Assembly (NCBI GenBank): GCA_022768655.1
Contig: JALEQD010000100.1
Location: 1 to 38,909 of the forward strand
DNA length: 38,909 nucleotides
Source of the DNA: Anaeroplasma sp.
GTDB taxonomy: Bacteria > Bacillota_I > Bacilli_A > Acholeplasmatales > Anaeroplasmataceae
Reading direction: 5' to 3'
Of the stretch, positions 16,052-24,091 are shown in pieces. Position 1 is the stretch's first letter; each line of letters opens with the position of its first letter. The notes under the pieces are model-generated. The model saw only the letters and a program-made list of their open reading frames with translations, ran no database searches and was not told the origin of the DNA. The translations under genes were made by a program, and so were the position numbers.

Positions 16052-16921
16052 ATGAATGATAATATTTCAATTATCAACTGGTTTCCTGGGCATATGGCCA
16101 AGGCAAAAAGAGAAATAATTGAAAAAATTAAAATGGTTGATTTAGTTATAGAATTAAAGGATGCAAGAATACCATATTCTTCATCTAATCCTATGATTAA
16201 AGAAATTATTGGTAATAAACCAAGATTAATATTACTATGTAAATCTAGCATCGCAGATCCAAAGGTTACTGCATTATGGATGAATTATTATGCAAGTCAA
16301 AATATTTTAGCCTTAGATATTGATTCTATTACAAATTATCATACTAGTAGTATTATAAAATATGCTAAAATGGCTTTAAAGGAAACATTTGAAAAAAGAA
16401 AAGCAAAGGGTGTTTTATCTGAACAGATTAAAGCTATTATTTTAGGTATTCCTAATGTAGGAAAATCTACATTAATTAATACACTTGCAAAAAGAAAGGC
16501 AACTCAGGTAGGAGATAGACCTGGTGTAACAAAAAATCAAACTTGGATTAAAATTACACCTGATTTATTGCTTCTTGATACGCCTGGTATTTTGTGGCCT
16601 AAATTTGAAGATCAGGCTGTTGGAGTAAAGCTTGCAATGTGTGGTAGTATCAAAGATGAAATATTAAATTTAGAAGAAATATCAGCTAAAGCAATTGAGT
16701 ATATAGGTGCTAATTATCCTGATTATTTAAAAAATAGGTATAATTTAGATGAAATTTTTGAAGATCCGTATGTAAATTTAGAAAATATTGCAATTAAACG
16801 TGGATTTTTGTTAAAGGGTGGTATACCTGATATTAATAAAGTATGTATTATTTTTCTTAATGAGCTAAGAGGAAATAAGATTGGAGCAATGAGTTATGAG
16901 CGACCAAGTGAGATTGAATGA
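16052..16921 (+). CDS. rbgA: Ribosome biogenesis GTPase RbgA (YlqF) with altered G4 motif
   Basis: A 289-residue circularly permuted GTPase needed for late 50S assembly. The N-terminal mark NWFPGHMAKAKREI is intact. In the permuted order, G4 comes first, then G1 GIPNVGKS (132-139), G2 in RPGVTKNQ and G3 DTPGILWPKFE. The G4 motif, NKAD in Bacillus, reads CKSS here (residues 63-66), so both the Asn and the Asp that confer guanine specificity are missing. The C-terminal helical domain is present. It ends with TGA, overlapping rnhB by 26 bases; the rbgA-rnhB order is the one found in Bacillus. Confidence 0.93.
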   Translation: MNDNISIINWFPGHMAKAKREIIEKIKMVDLVIELKDARIPYSSSNPMIKEIIGNKPRLILLCKSSIADPKVTALWMNYYASQNILALDIDSITNYHTSSIIKYAKMALKETFEKRKAKGVLSEQIKAIILGIPNVGKSTLINTLAKRKATQVGDRPGVTKNQTWIKITPDLLLLDTPGILWPKFEDQAVGVKLAMCGSIKDEILNLEEISAKAIEYIGANYPDYLKNRYNLDEIFEDPYVNLENIAIKRGFLLKGGIPDINKVCIIFLNELRGNKIGAMSYERPSEIE

Positions 16922-17564
16922 AACAAATGATATATATTCATATGAAGAACAATTATATGATAGTGGAGATCGTGTAATTTGTGGTATTGATGAGGCGGGA
17001 AGAGGACCTCTTGCTGGACCTGTTGTTGTTGCTTCTTGTATATTACCGCCATTTTTAAGAATTAAAGGCTTAAATGATTCAAAAAAGCTTACAGCTAAAA
17101 AAAGAGAAGAATTATATAAAATAATAATAAAAGAAGCTATAGAATATAAGATTGTTTTTGTATCTGTTGAAGAGGTTGACGAATTAAATATATATCAAGC
17201 AACTAAAAAAGGTATGTTAAAGTCAGTTGAAGAACTAAGCACAAAGCCTGATCATGTATTAATAGATGCTATGCCACTAAATGAATTAGAGATGAAGCAT
17301 ACATCAATAATTCATGGTGATGCAAGATGTGCATCTATTGCGGCAGCATCAATTATTGCTAAGGTAACAAGAGACCAATATATGGAAAAAATGGATTTAA
17401 AGTATCCAAATTATGGTTTTAAAAAACATAAAGGATATGGTACAAAAATGCATATTGAAGCTTTGGAAAAATATGGTCCATGTAAGATTCATAGAAAAAC
17501 ATATTATCCAGTTTCAAAGTATTTTTCAAAACAATTAAGCTTATTTGATGATGAAAATGAATAA
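16896..17564 (+). CDS. rnhB: Ribonuclease HII
   Basis: A 222-residue RNase HII that cuts RNA in RNA-DNA hybrids and at single ribonucleotides in DNA. The catalytic acids are visible: Asp32 and Glu33 in GIDEAGRGPLAGP, Asp124 in VLIDAMP and Asp142 in HGDARCASIAAASI. The KYPNYGFKKHKGYGTKMH block near the C-terminus fits the family. A GGAG site nine bases before the ATG at 16896 supports this start, which overlaps the end of rbgA in another frame. A PIP-like ending, QLSLFDDENE, suggests sliding-clamp binding; this is a motif-based inference. Confidence 0.94.
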   Translation: MSDQVRLNETNDIYSYEEQLYDSGDRVICGIDEAGRGPLAGPVVVASCILPPFLRIKGLNDSKKLTAKKREELYKIIIKEAIEYKIVFVSVEEVDELNIYQATKKGMLKSVEELSTKPDHVLIDAMPLNELEMKHTSIIHGDARCASIAAASIIAKVTRDQYMEKMDLKYPNYGFKKHKGYGTKMHIEALEKYGPCKIHRKTYYPVSKYFSKQLSLFDDENE

Positions 17565-17573
17565 TTATATTGT

Positions 17574-17632
17574 AAAATCCTAAGCATTTGAACATTAGAT
17601 TTATAAATGTGTTCAGTGTTTAGGATTTTTTT
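17574..17632 (+). terminator. Terminator after rnhB (long hairpin)
   Basis: AAAATCCTAAGC pairs with GTTTAGGATTTT, with an inner stem between GAACAT and ATGTGTTC, followed by a run of seven T. It ends the 11963-17564 transcript. Confidence 0.85.
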
Positions 17633-17896
17633 ATTTGGATGATTTTATTGTTTTAAATATGTACTTATCAATGATAAAACAACAAATTATTTTTATGTAA
17701 GAGATATTATATTTCCAAAATTAAACCAATGGAATGTTAAACATTAGAAATTATGTGTAAGATTCCATTGGCTTTATTTATTGTGATTTACGACTGAACT
17801 TTAACCATAATATTAACATCATAAAGAATAATAAAAATGTCTTTGTCTTTAAATTTGTCTAAATTTATTATATAATAGATAATAGGTGATTTTGAG
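17633..17896 (+). other. Gap before thyA: second hairpin and weak promoter
   Basis: No gene is seen here. A second strong hairpin lies at 17726-17771: CCAATGGAATGTTAAACAT pairs with ATGTGTAAGATTCCATTGG with two mismatches, followed by CTTTATTTATT. Its loop region shares AACATTAGA and ATGTGT with the rnhB terminator hairpin 150 bases upstream. A TATAAT at 17871-17876 with a poor -35 (TTTAAA, 17848) probably drives thyA. Confidence 0.55.
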
Positions 17897-18763
17897 ATGA
17901 AACAATATTTAGATTTATGTAAAACAATATTAGAAAAAGGAATTAAAAAAGAAGATAGAACTGGGACAGGTACAATCTCATATTTTGGATATCAAATGAG
18001 ATTTGATTTAAGCGAAGGGTTTCCTCTTTTAACAACAAAAAGAGTTCATTTAAAAAGTATAATTCATGAGCTTTTATGGTTTATTTCAGGCGATACTAAT
18101 ATCAAATACTTAGTAGATAATGATGTTAGAATTTGGAATGATTGGCCTTATGCAGCATATCAAAAATCTTCTGAGTATCAAAATGAAACTATAGAAGAAT
18201 TTGCTTTGAAAATAAAAGAAAGTAATGAATTTGCAAAAAAATGGGGAAATTTAGGACCAGTATATGGTAAACAATGGAGAAACTTTGGTGGTGTTGATCA
18301 ATTAGAAGACTTAATTAATCAAATTAAAACAAATCCTACTAGTAGAAGATTAATTATTTCTGCATGGAACCCAGCTGAAATCAAGGATATGGCTTTACCT
18401 CCATGTCATTGCTTCATGCAATTTTATGTTAACAACAATAAATTATCATGCCAATTATATCAACGTAGTGCTGATGTATTCTTAGGCGTTCCGTTTAATA
18501 TTGCAAGCTATGCATTATTTACAATGATGATTGCTCAGGTTTGTAATTTAGAATTAGGTGATTTTGTACATACAATAGGTGATGCACATATTTATTTAAA
18601 TCATTTAGAACAAATAAATAAGCAATTAACACGTACTCCAAGACAATTACCTACTATGAAAATCAATCCAGAAATCAAATCAATATATGATTTTAAATTT
18701 GATGATTTTGAGCTAGTAGGCTATGATCCATATAAGGGAATTAAGGGAAAGGTAGCTGTATAA
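17897..18763 (+). CDS. thyA: Thymidylate synthase
   Basis: A 288-residue classical folate-dependent thymidylate synthase (dUMP to dTMP). The nucleophile is Cys170 in [12 protein letters not shown]. Other marks are [11 protein letters not shown] near the N-terminus, the arginines in [13 protein letters not shown], and [21 protein letters not shown]. The extra residues around 85-125 are the insertion seen in longer Gram-positive ThyA. A site AGGTGA stands eight bases before the ATG. folA follows 2 bases after the stop, the standard pairing because ThyA makes dihydrofolate. Confidence 0.96.
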   Translation: MKQYLDLCKTILEKGIKKEDRTGTGTISYFGYQMRFDLSEGFPLLTTKRVHLKSIIHELLWFISGDTNIKYLVDNDVRIWNDWPYAAYQKSSEYQNETIEEFALKIKESNEFAKKWGNLGPVYGKQWRNFGGVDQLEDLINQIKTNPTSRRLIISAWNPAEIKDMALPPCHCFMQFYVNNNKLSCQLYQRSADVFLGVPFNIASYALFTMMIAQVCNLELGDFVHTIGDAHIYLNHLEQINKQLTRTPRQLPTMKINPEIKSIYDFKFDDFELVGYDPYKGIKGKVAV

Positions 18764-18765
18764 TT

Positions 18766-19236
18766 ATGATTAATATGATTTGGGCAATGGATGAAGATTT
18801 CTTAATTGGCAAGGATGATCAAATTCCATGGCATATTAAAGAGGATTTATTATATTATAAATCAAAAACAAAAGGTCAAACTGTACTTATGGGTGAAGCA
18901 ACATATTATTCATTAAAGGGATATTATAAAACTAAACCTTTACCATATGGTAAAATATATGTTGCATCTATTAATTTAGATTTAAAATTAGATGATGCTG
19001 TTGTTATTAATGACGTTGATTCTTTTTTGAAAAATATAAATGAGGATATATGGGTTGTAGGTGGTGCAACAATATATAAGCTATCATTACCATATGCTGA
19101 TCGCTTATATATTTCATTTATTAAAGGAAAGCATGAAGGAAATAAGTATTTCCCTCATATTGATTTTTCAAACTATAAATTAATTTGGGAAGAAGAATCT
19201 GAACTCGTAAGATATACTTTATTTGAAAGGGTATAA
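18766..19236 (+). CDS. folA: Dihydrofolate reductase
   Basis: A 156-residue DHFR that regenerates tetrahydrofolate from the dihydrofolate made by ThyA. Visible marks are IWAMDEDFLIGKDDQIPWH at the N-terminus, the active-site acid Asp27 in WHIKEDLLYY, and the NADPH-binding VVGGATIYKL. The usual MGRKT segment reads MGEATY. It lies between thyA and plsC with gaps of 2 bases each, so all are one transcript. Confidence 0.94.
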   Translation: MINMIWAMDEDFLIGKDDQIPWHIKEDLLYYKSKTKGQTVLMGEATYYSLKGYYKTKPLPYGKIYVASINLDLKLDDAVVINDVDSFLKNINEDIWVVGGATIYKLSLPYADRLYISFIKGKHEGNKYFPHIDFSNYKLIWEEESELVRYTLFERV

Positions 19237-19238
19237 TT

Positions 19239-20042
19239 ATGTTATTTATATTTTTAATTATTATATTTACAGCATTATATACATTTTTATTTACTTTAAT
19301 TCCACTTGATTATTTATTTTTAATATTGTGGATTCCATTAAGCATAATATTATCTATTATTACAATAATATTATTGTTATTATTATATTTATGTATTGCT
19401 TCGCATACTAAGCCTACAAATAAGTTTAAGCATTTTATTTTAAGAAATGCCTGCTTTATCGCAATTAAATGCTTAAATATTAAGATAATTAAGGAAGGCT
19501 TTGAAAATGTACCAAAGGAAACATTTGTTGTTTATGCAAATCATAAATCTAATATGGATCCTTTATTAATTTATTATTCATTAAATTCAGTTTGTAGTGC
19601 TATAGGAAAAAAATCATTATTTCAAAATCCAATTATGAATATGATTGCAAAAACATTTGCTGCAGTACCAATTGATAGAGAAAATGATAGAGAAGCAGCA
19701 AAATCTATTGTTACAGGAATAAAACTTGTTAAAAATGGCTTATCAATGATTATTTTTCCTGAAGGTGGAATTAAAACTAGAGATACAGAAGAAATGGTTA
19801 ACCTTCGTGCAGGTGCATATAAGCTTGCTGTTAAGGCAAATGCGCCAGTTTTACCTATTAGTATTTGTGGAAGCTCTATGATTTCTAAAACACGTTTTTT
19901 TAAAAGAAAAACAATTAAAATTATATGTCATAAGCCTATAACTAAGGATGAATATGCTAACATGAACACTCATGAATTAGGAACAAAGGTTGAAGAATTA
20001 ATTAACTCTGATATAAGAGAATTTGAAAATGAAAAGAAATAA
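19239..20042 (+). CDS. plsC: 1-acyl-glycerol-3-phosphate acyltransferase (PlsC family)
   Basis: A 267-residue membrane acyltransferase acting in phospholipid synthesis. The catalytic HxxxxD motif is NHKSNMD (His102, Asp107). The FPEGG motif lies at 173-177, followed by LRAGAYKLAVKANAPVLPI. Two hydrophobic helices fill residues 1-52. Substrate choice (lysophosphatidic acid or another acyl acceptor) is inferred from the family. The 3' end overlaps the next small gene by 14 bases. Confidence 0.9.
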   Translation: MLFIFLIIIFTALYTFLFTLIPLDYLFLILWIPLSIILSIITIILLLLLYLCIASHTKPTNKFKHFILRNACFIAIKCLNIKIIKEGFENVPKETFVVYANHKSNMDPLLIYYSLNSVCSAIGKKSLFQNPIMNMIAKTFAAVPIDRENDREAAKSIVTGIKLVKNGLSMIIFPEGGIKTRDTEEMVNLRAGAYKLAVKANAPVLPISICGSSMISKTRFFKRKTIKIICHKPITKDEYANMNTHELGTKVEELINSDIREFENEKK

Positions 20043-20232
20043 TATATTATTGCTAGTTTCTATATTAGGCTTTATTTTAATTGCTATTGGATCAATTTTT
20101 ATTTGTAGTGGTTCAATAATAAATAACAATATTTTATTAATTATTGGATTAGCTTTGGTTTTATGCTGTATCATTATTGAAATTATAGTTTTTACTATTA
20201 TTTTAATAAAATTTTATAAATCATATAGGTGA
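20029..20232 (+). CDS. Small two-helix membrane protein
   Basis: A 67-residue hydrophobic protein of unknown function. Two transmembrane helices are predicted by eye, at about 6-27 and 33-60, with a basic N-terminus and a basic tail. I chose the ATG at 20029, inside the end of plsC, over a TTG at 20023. Its place between plsC and another membrane-anchored protein, with overlaps and a 4-base gap, supports it as a real gene. No family is recognised. Confidence 0.55.
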   Translation: MKRNNILLLVSILGFILIAIGSIFICSGSIINNNILLIIGLALVLCCIIIEIIVFTIILIKFYKSYR

Positions 20233-20236
20233 AGGT

Positions 20237-20794
20237 ATGGATGGTTTTTTAAAAGCTATTATAGTAATAGTTGCACTTTCTGTTATTGGAATATGTGCTA
20301 TTATTTTGTCTATAAGTATTACAAAGAAAAAACAATTAAAGAAAATGGATGATGATGTTCATAGTGTATTAGAAAAAATAGTATCTAGTTCTAATGAAGA
20401 ATATTTTTTAAAAAAAGAGGAAAATAATGTTTATGACTATACATTAGATACTCCAACTACTACATTTTATATTAAAATTGTACCAAATCTATCAAATGAA
20501 GAAATTTGCGTAAATAATTCAGTTAAATGGCAATTAAGAAAAAGCTTTAATGATGAATCATTAAGATTTGTTAATGATATTGAGGGACTAATGAGATTAG
20601 ATATTGAGTCTAATAAGATAATTAAGAAGGTATTTTTAGTATATCCTAATACAAGAAGCTTATTAAAATACATTAATGAATGCGAAATGGTTTTTATTTA
20701 TCCTAAAACAGATGTTTATGGTTCAAATATTATTACATATAGACAATTAGAAGAAAATCCAGATTTATTAAAATCATTACAAGAAGAAATATAA
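20237..20794 (+). CDS. Unknown membrane-anchored protein
   Basis: A 185-residue protein with one N-terminal transmembrane helix (about 5-29), a basic stop-transfer (TKKKQLKK), and a soluble domain of about 150 residues. The domain has alternating strand-like stretches (TTTFYIKIVPNL; KKVFLVYPNTRSLLKYI; CEMVFIYPKTDVYG) that look like a compact alpha/beta fold. I do not recognise the family. It starts 4 bases after the small membrane protein and its stop codon lies inside a hairpin that seems to end the thyA transcript. Confidence 0.65.
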   Translation: MDGFLKAIIVIVALSVIGICAIILSISITKKKQLKKMDDDVHSVLEKIVSSSNEEYFLKKEENNVYDYTLDTPTTTFYIKIVPNLSNEEICVNNSVKWQLRKSFNDESLRFVNDIEGLMRLDIESNKIIKKVFLVYPNTRSLLKYINECEMVFIYPKTDVYGSNIITYRQLEENPDLLKSLQEEI

Positions 20795-20813
20795 TCTTAT
20801 ATTTCTTTTTTTT
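20784..20813 (+). terminator. AT-rich terminator overlapping a stop codon
   Basis: AAGAAATATAA (20784-20794) and TTATATTTCTT (20797-20807) are perfect inverted repeats followed by more T. The TAA stop of the upstream gene is the end of the left arm. The stem has almost no GC, so it may be weak. Confidence 0.5.
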
Positions 20814-20833
20814 AAGGAAGGTAGTGATAATTT

Positions 20834-23152
20834 ATGTATGATACAATACAATTAGAATTTAATAAAATTATCGAAAAATTAAAAACATATACAAAAACAA
20901 ATTATGCTAAAGAAAAGCTTAATGAACTAAAACCAATATTTGATTATGATAATATTATCCTAGAAAAAGAAAAAACTAAAGAGGCATATGATGCTATAGT
21001 TCGTTATTCTGATATTCCTTTAGGAGGATTAGTTGAGGTTAAAAAAGCGATTAATCGTTCAAAAATTGGAGGAGTATTAAATCCTAATGAATTAATTGAT
21101 ATTGTTAATTTTATTGATTGTACAAATAATGTCATTAAATATGACAAACAGCTTTCAGCTATTAAAGTGAAATATGACAATAATCATAAAATGATTTCAA
21201 GCCTAGTAGTACCACCTGTATTAAAAACAAATATCACACTTGCTATTTCGCAAGATTGTAAGGTTTTAGATAATGCATCAAAAGAATTATTTATGATTAG
21301 AAGAAATATTACATCATTAAATAATCGCTTAAAATCAAAATTAAATGAACTATTACAAACAAAGGCATCTATGCTAACTGAACCATTGATTGTATTAAGA
21401 GATGGTAGATTATGCTTGCCTGTTAAAATAGAATATAAAAACACATTTGGTGGAATAGTACATGATGTTTCTAGTTCAAATACTACTGCGTATATAGAAC
21501 CATCTTCAACTCTTGAAACCTCTAATGCGATAGAATCTTATGTTTCTTTGGAGAAAAAAGAAATTGAAACTATTTTAAAAAATCTTTCTTTGTTAGTTAG
21601 TGCAGATGCAGACATATTACTTAATAATTTAGAAATATTAACTGAGCTAGATTGTATTTATGCTAAAGCACTTATGGCTATTGAAAATGATTATAATGAT
21701 GTTATTTTAGAAAACAAACAATCATTTACAATCAAAAAAGCTAAGCATCCATTAATTAATAAGGATGATGTTGTTCCAATAGATGTTGAGCTTGGAAATA
21801 CATTTGATGTTATTATTATTACTGGTCCAAATACTGGTGGAAAAACTGTAGCTTTAAAAACTGTAGGACTACTTCATGTTATGCTGTATTGTGGAATGCT
21901 TGTTCCAGCCTCAGCTGATTCAAAATTTGGTATGTTTTCAGCAATTTTAGTTGATATTGGTGATGAGCAATCAATTGAACAATCATTATCAACATTTTCT
22001 GCACATATGAAGCGAGTAATTGAAATTATAAATAATTCAAGCTTTGAATCACTAATATTACTAGATGAGCTCGGAAGTGGAACAGATCCAAAGGAGGGCT
22101 CAAGCTTGGCAATTGCTATTATTGAGCATTTGAAATCATTTGGATGTAAAATAATATGTACTACACATTATAGTGAATTGAAAAATTATGCATACAATTC
22201 AAAAAGAATTTGTAATGCATCAGTTGAATTTAATTCAAATACATTAAAGCCCACATATAGACTTTTATTAGGAATACCAGGAAAATCAAATGCTATTGAA
22301 ATAGCAATGAGGCTTGGACTTGATGAAAAAATAATAACAATCGCCAAAGATAATTTATCAAAAAATTCTAATAATTCATCTATTTTATTAAGTAATCTTG
22401 AAGAAGAAATGACAAAGCAAAGGAATAAAGAGGAAGAGCTTGAGCATAAGATTAATCAGTATGATGAGCTACTAAACTCCATTAAGCAAGAAAAGCTTTC
22501 TTTAGTTAAGCAAACTGATAAAATTATTAAGGATGCTAAAAATGAAGCTAGACTTGTTTTACAAAAGGCAAAAGAAGAAGCTAATACATTAATAACTGAA
22601 ATAAAAAATTTAAGTGAAGAAAATTATAAGGAGCATGAGCTTGCTGAATTAAAAAGAAAGACTAGAAATCTTGAGGTTGACGATAATCAAGAGAGCTTAT
22701 TTTTAGATGAGCTTCATGAGGGTGATTTTGTTTTTATTAAACCTTATGAAAAGTACGGTACTATATCTAAAATTAAAAAGGATAAATATACTGTAAATAT
22801 TGGTCAATTTGCAATGGATTTCAAAAAATCAGAGCTTCAATTATCAGCAAAGCCTGTAGAAAAAAAGAAAAAAGAAACAAAATTATCAGGCTATAATCCT
22901 CAATCTCATGCTCAATTAAGCTTAGATTTAAGAGGTAGAAGATATGAAGAGGTTAATTATTTAATGGATCAATATCTTGATCAAGCGATATTAGGAAATT
23001 TAGAATGTGTGACAATAATTCACGGATTTGGAACAGGTGTTATTCGCAATGCTGTTCAAAATTACTTGAAAAACTGTAGCTATGTTAAAAGCTATCGCTA
23101 TGGAAAAGAAGGAGAAGGACTTAATGGTGTTACTGTAGTATATTTAAAATAA
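20834..23152 (+). CDS. mutS2: MutS2 (RqcU) ATPase with Smr domain
   Basis: A 772-residue MutS2, close to the Bacillus length. Helical MutS domains III-IV (about 1-300) lead to the ATPase with Walker A GPNTGGKT (331-338), the Walker B region LILLDELGSGTDP and STFSAHM. A long charged coiled coil (about 510-620) and the C-terminal Smr domain (LDLRGRRYEEV near residue 697; IIHGFGTGVIR) follow. The usual HGKGTG of Smr reads HGFGTG. In Bacillus the protein splits collided ribosomes and limits recombination; that role is known for the family, not shown here. A GGAAGGT site lies about 12 bases upstream. Confidence 0.95.
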   Translation: MYDTIQLEFNKIIEKLKTYTKTNYAKEKLNELKPIFDYDNIILEKEKTKEAYDAIVRYSDIPLGGLVEVKKAINRSKIGGVLNPNELIDIVNFIDCTNNVIKYDKQLSAIKVKYDNNHKMISSLVVPPVLKTNITLAISQDCKVLDNASKELFMIRRNITSLNNRLKSKLNELLQTKASMLTEPLIVLRDGRLCLPVKIEYKNTFGGIVHDVSSSNTTAYIEPSSTLETSNAIESYVSLEKKEIETILKNLSLLVSADADILLNNLEILTELDCIYAKALMAIENDYNDVILENKQSFTIKKAKHPLINKDDVVPIDVELGNTFDVIIITGPNTGGKTVALKTVGLLHVMLYCGMLVPASADSKFGMFSAILVDIGDEQSIEQSLSTFSAHMKRVIEIINNSSFESLILLDELGSGTDPKEGSSLAIAIIEHLKSFGCKIICTTHYSELKNYAYNSKRICNASVEFNSNTLKPTYRLLLGIPGKSNAIEIAMRLGLDEKIITIAKDNLSKNSNNSSILLSNLEEEMTKQRNKEEELEHKINQYDELLNSIKQEKLSLVKQTDKIIKDAKNEARLVLQKAKEEANTLITEIKNLSEENYKEHELAELKRKTRNLEVDDNQESLFLDELHEGDFVFIKPYEKYGTISKIKKDKYTVNIGQFAMDFKKSELQLSAKPVEKKKKETKLSGYNPQSHAQLSLDLRGRRYEEVNYLMDQYLDQAILGNLECVTIIHGFGTGVIRNAVQNYLKNCSYVKSYRYGKEGEGLNGVTVVYLK

Positions 23153-23162
23153 AGAAATAAGG

Positions 23163-23468
23163 ATGATATTTTTGATTTTTGAATTTACTGGTAGTAATAT
23201 GATTGATAATGGTTTATTATTTTTCTATGCCTCTTGGTCATCAAATTGTAATATTCAGCTTGATGCACTAAAAAAAATAGAAAAAGATAATCCTGATTTA
23301 CAAATATTAAAGATTAACACAACAAAATATAGAATTAGTAAGGATAAATACCAAATTCATAAAATACCCACATTTATAATTATTAATGATAATAAAATTA
23401 TTTCACGTATGGATGGCTATAAGGATAGAATTAGCTTATCTAATTGGGTGAAAAAATATAGGAGTTAA
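23163..23468 (+). CDS. Thioredoxin-like protein with one missing active-site Cys
   Basis: A 101-residue thioredoxin-fold protein. The active-site segment FFYASWSSNCNIQ has Trp25 and Cys29, but the first Cys of CxxC is Ser26. The cis-proline is kept (HKIPTFIII, Pro69). The lone Cys would not support normal dithiol chemistry; it could act in thiol trapping or binding. The ATG directly abuts AAGG; a TTG at 23172 would have better spacing and remove three residues. It is 10 bases after mutS2 and 2 before thiN. Confidence 0.7.
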   Translation: MIFLIFEFTGSNMIDNGLLFFYASWSSNCNIQLDALKKIEKDNPDLQILKINTTKYRISKDKYQIHKIPTFIIINDNKIISRMDGYKDRISLSNWVKKYRS

Positions 23469-23470
23469 AT

Positions 23471-24091
23471 ATGGATGCAGTAATTGTAATAGGATATAAT
23501 TATCATTTTAATGAAAATGATTTTATAAATAAATATGTTATTGGTGTTGATAAGGGTGCATTATATTGCTTAGAAAACAATATAAAAATGGATTGTGCTA
23601 TAGGAGATTTTGATTCAATCGATGAAAAATCATATATTGAAATCAATAAGATCACTAAAGTCATAAAATTAAATCCTATCAAGGATGAAACTGATACCCA
23701 AGAGGCATTAAAACTATGTAAAAGTATGGATTCTATTACAATTGTTGGTGGTATTTTAGGTAAAAGAATTGAGCATTTTTATGCTAATTTATTATTATTA
23801 AAAAAATATCCAAATTTATCCATAAAAGATGATTACTCATTAATTATGACATCTAATAAAAGTATTACTATTGAAAAAAATGAATACAAATATATTTCTA
23901 TTTTTTCTATTGATCCTGATACAAATATAACCTTAAATGGTTTTAAATATAATTTAAAAGATTATAATTTATCACCTGATTGCCTATTGGGTATTTCTAA
24001 TGAAATAATTGAAAATAAAGCTACACTAAGCCTAAAATCTGGTAAAATAATACTATTTTTTACAAAGGAAGATAATGAAGTCCTTCGCTAG
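23471..24091 (+). CDS. thiN: Thiamine pyrophosphokinase
   Basis: A 206-residue enzyme that makes thiamine pyrophosphate from thiamine and ATP. Family motifs in order are IGVDKGALYCL near 24, IGDFDS (44-49), KDETDTQEAL (71-80) and GGILGKRIEHFYANL (93-107). The C-terminal beta domain is present. It overlaps the MATE gene by 17 bases. No TPP riboswitch is visible upstream, and thiamine synthesis genes are not nearby, so the cell probably salvages thiamine. Confidence 0.88.
   Translation: MDAVIVIGYNYHFNENDFINKYVIGVDKGALYCLENNIKMDCAIGDFDSIDEKSYIEINKITKVIKLNPIKDETDTQEALKLCKSMDSITIVGGILGKRIEHFYANLLLLKKYPNLSIKDDYSLIMTSNKSITIEKNEYKYISIFSIDPDTNITLNGFKYNLKDYNLSPDCLLGISNEIIENKATLSLKSGKIILFFTKEDNEVLR

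Noticed and set aside
23400-23475. TPP riboswitch before thiN
   Set aside because: thiN starts 2 bases after the previous gene and no CTGAGA/THI-box motif is present.
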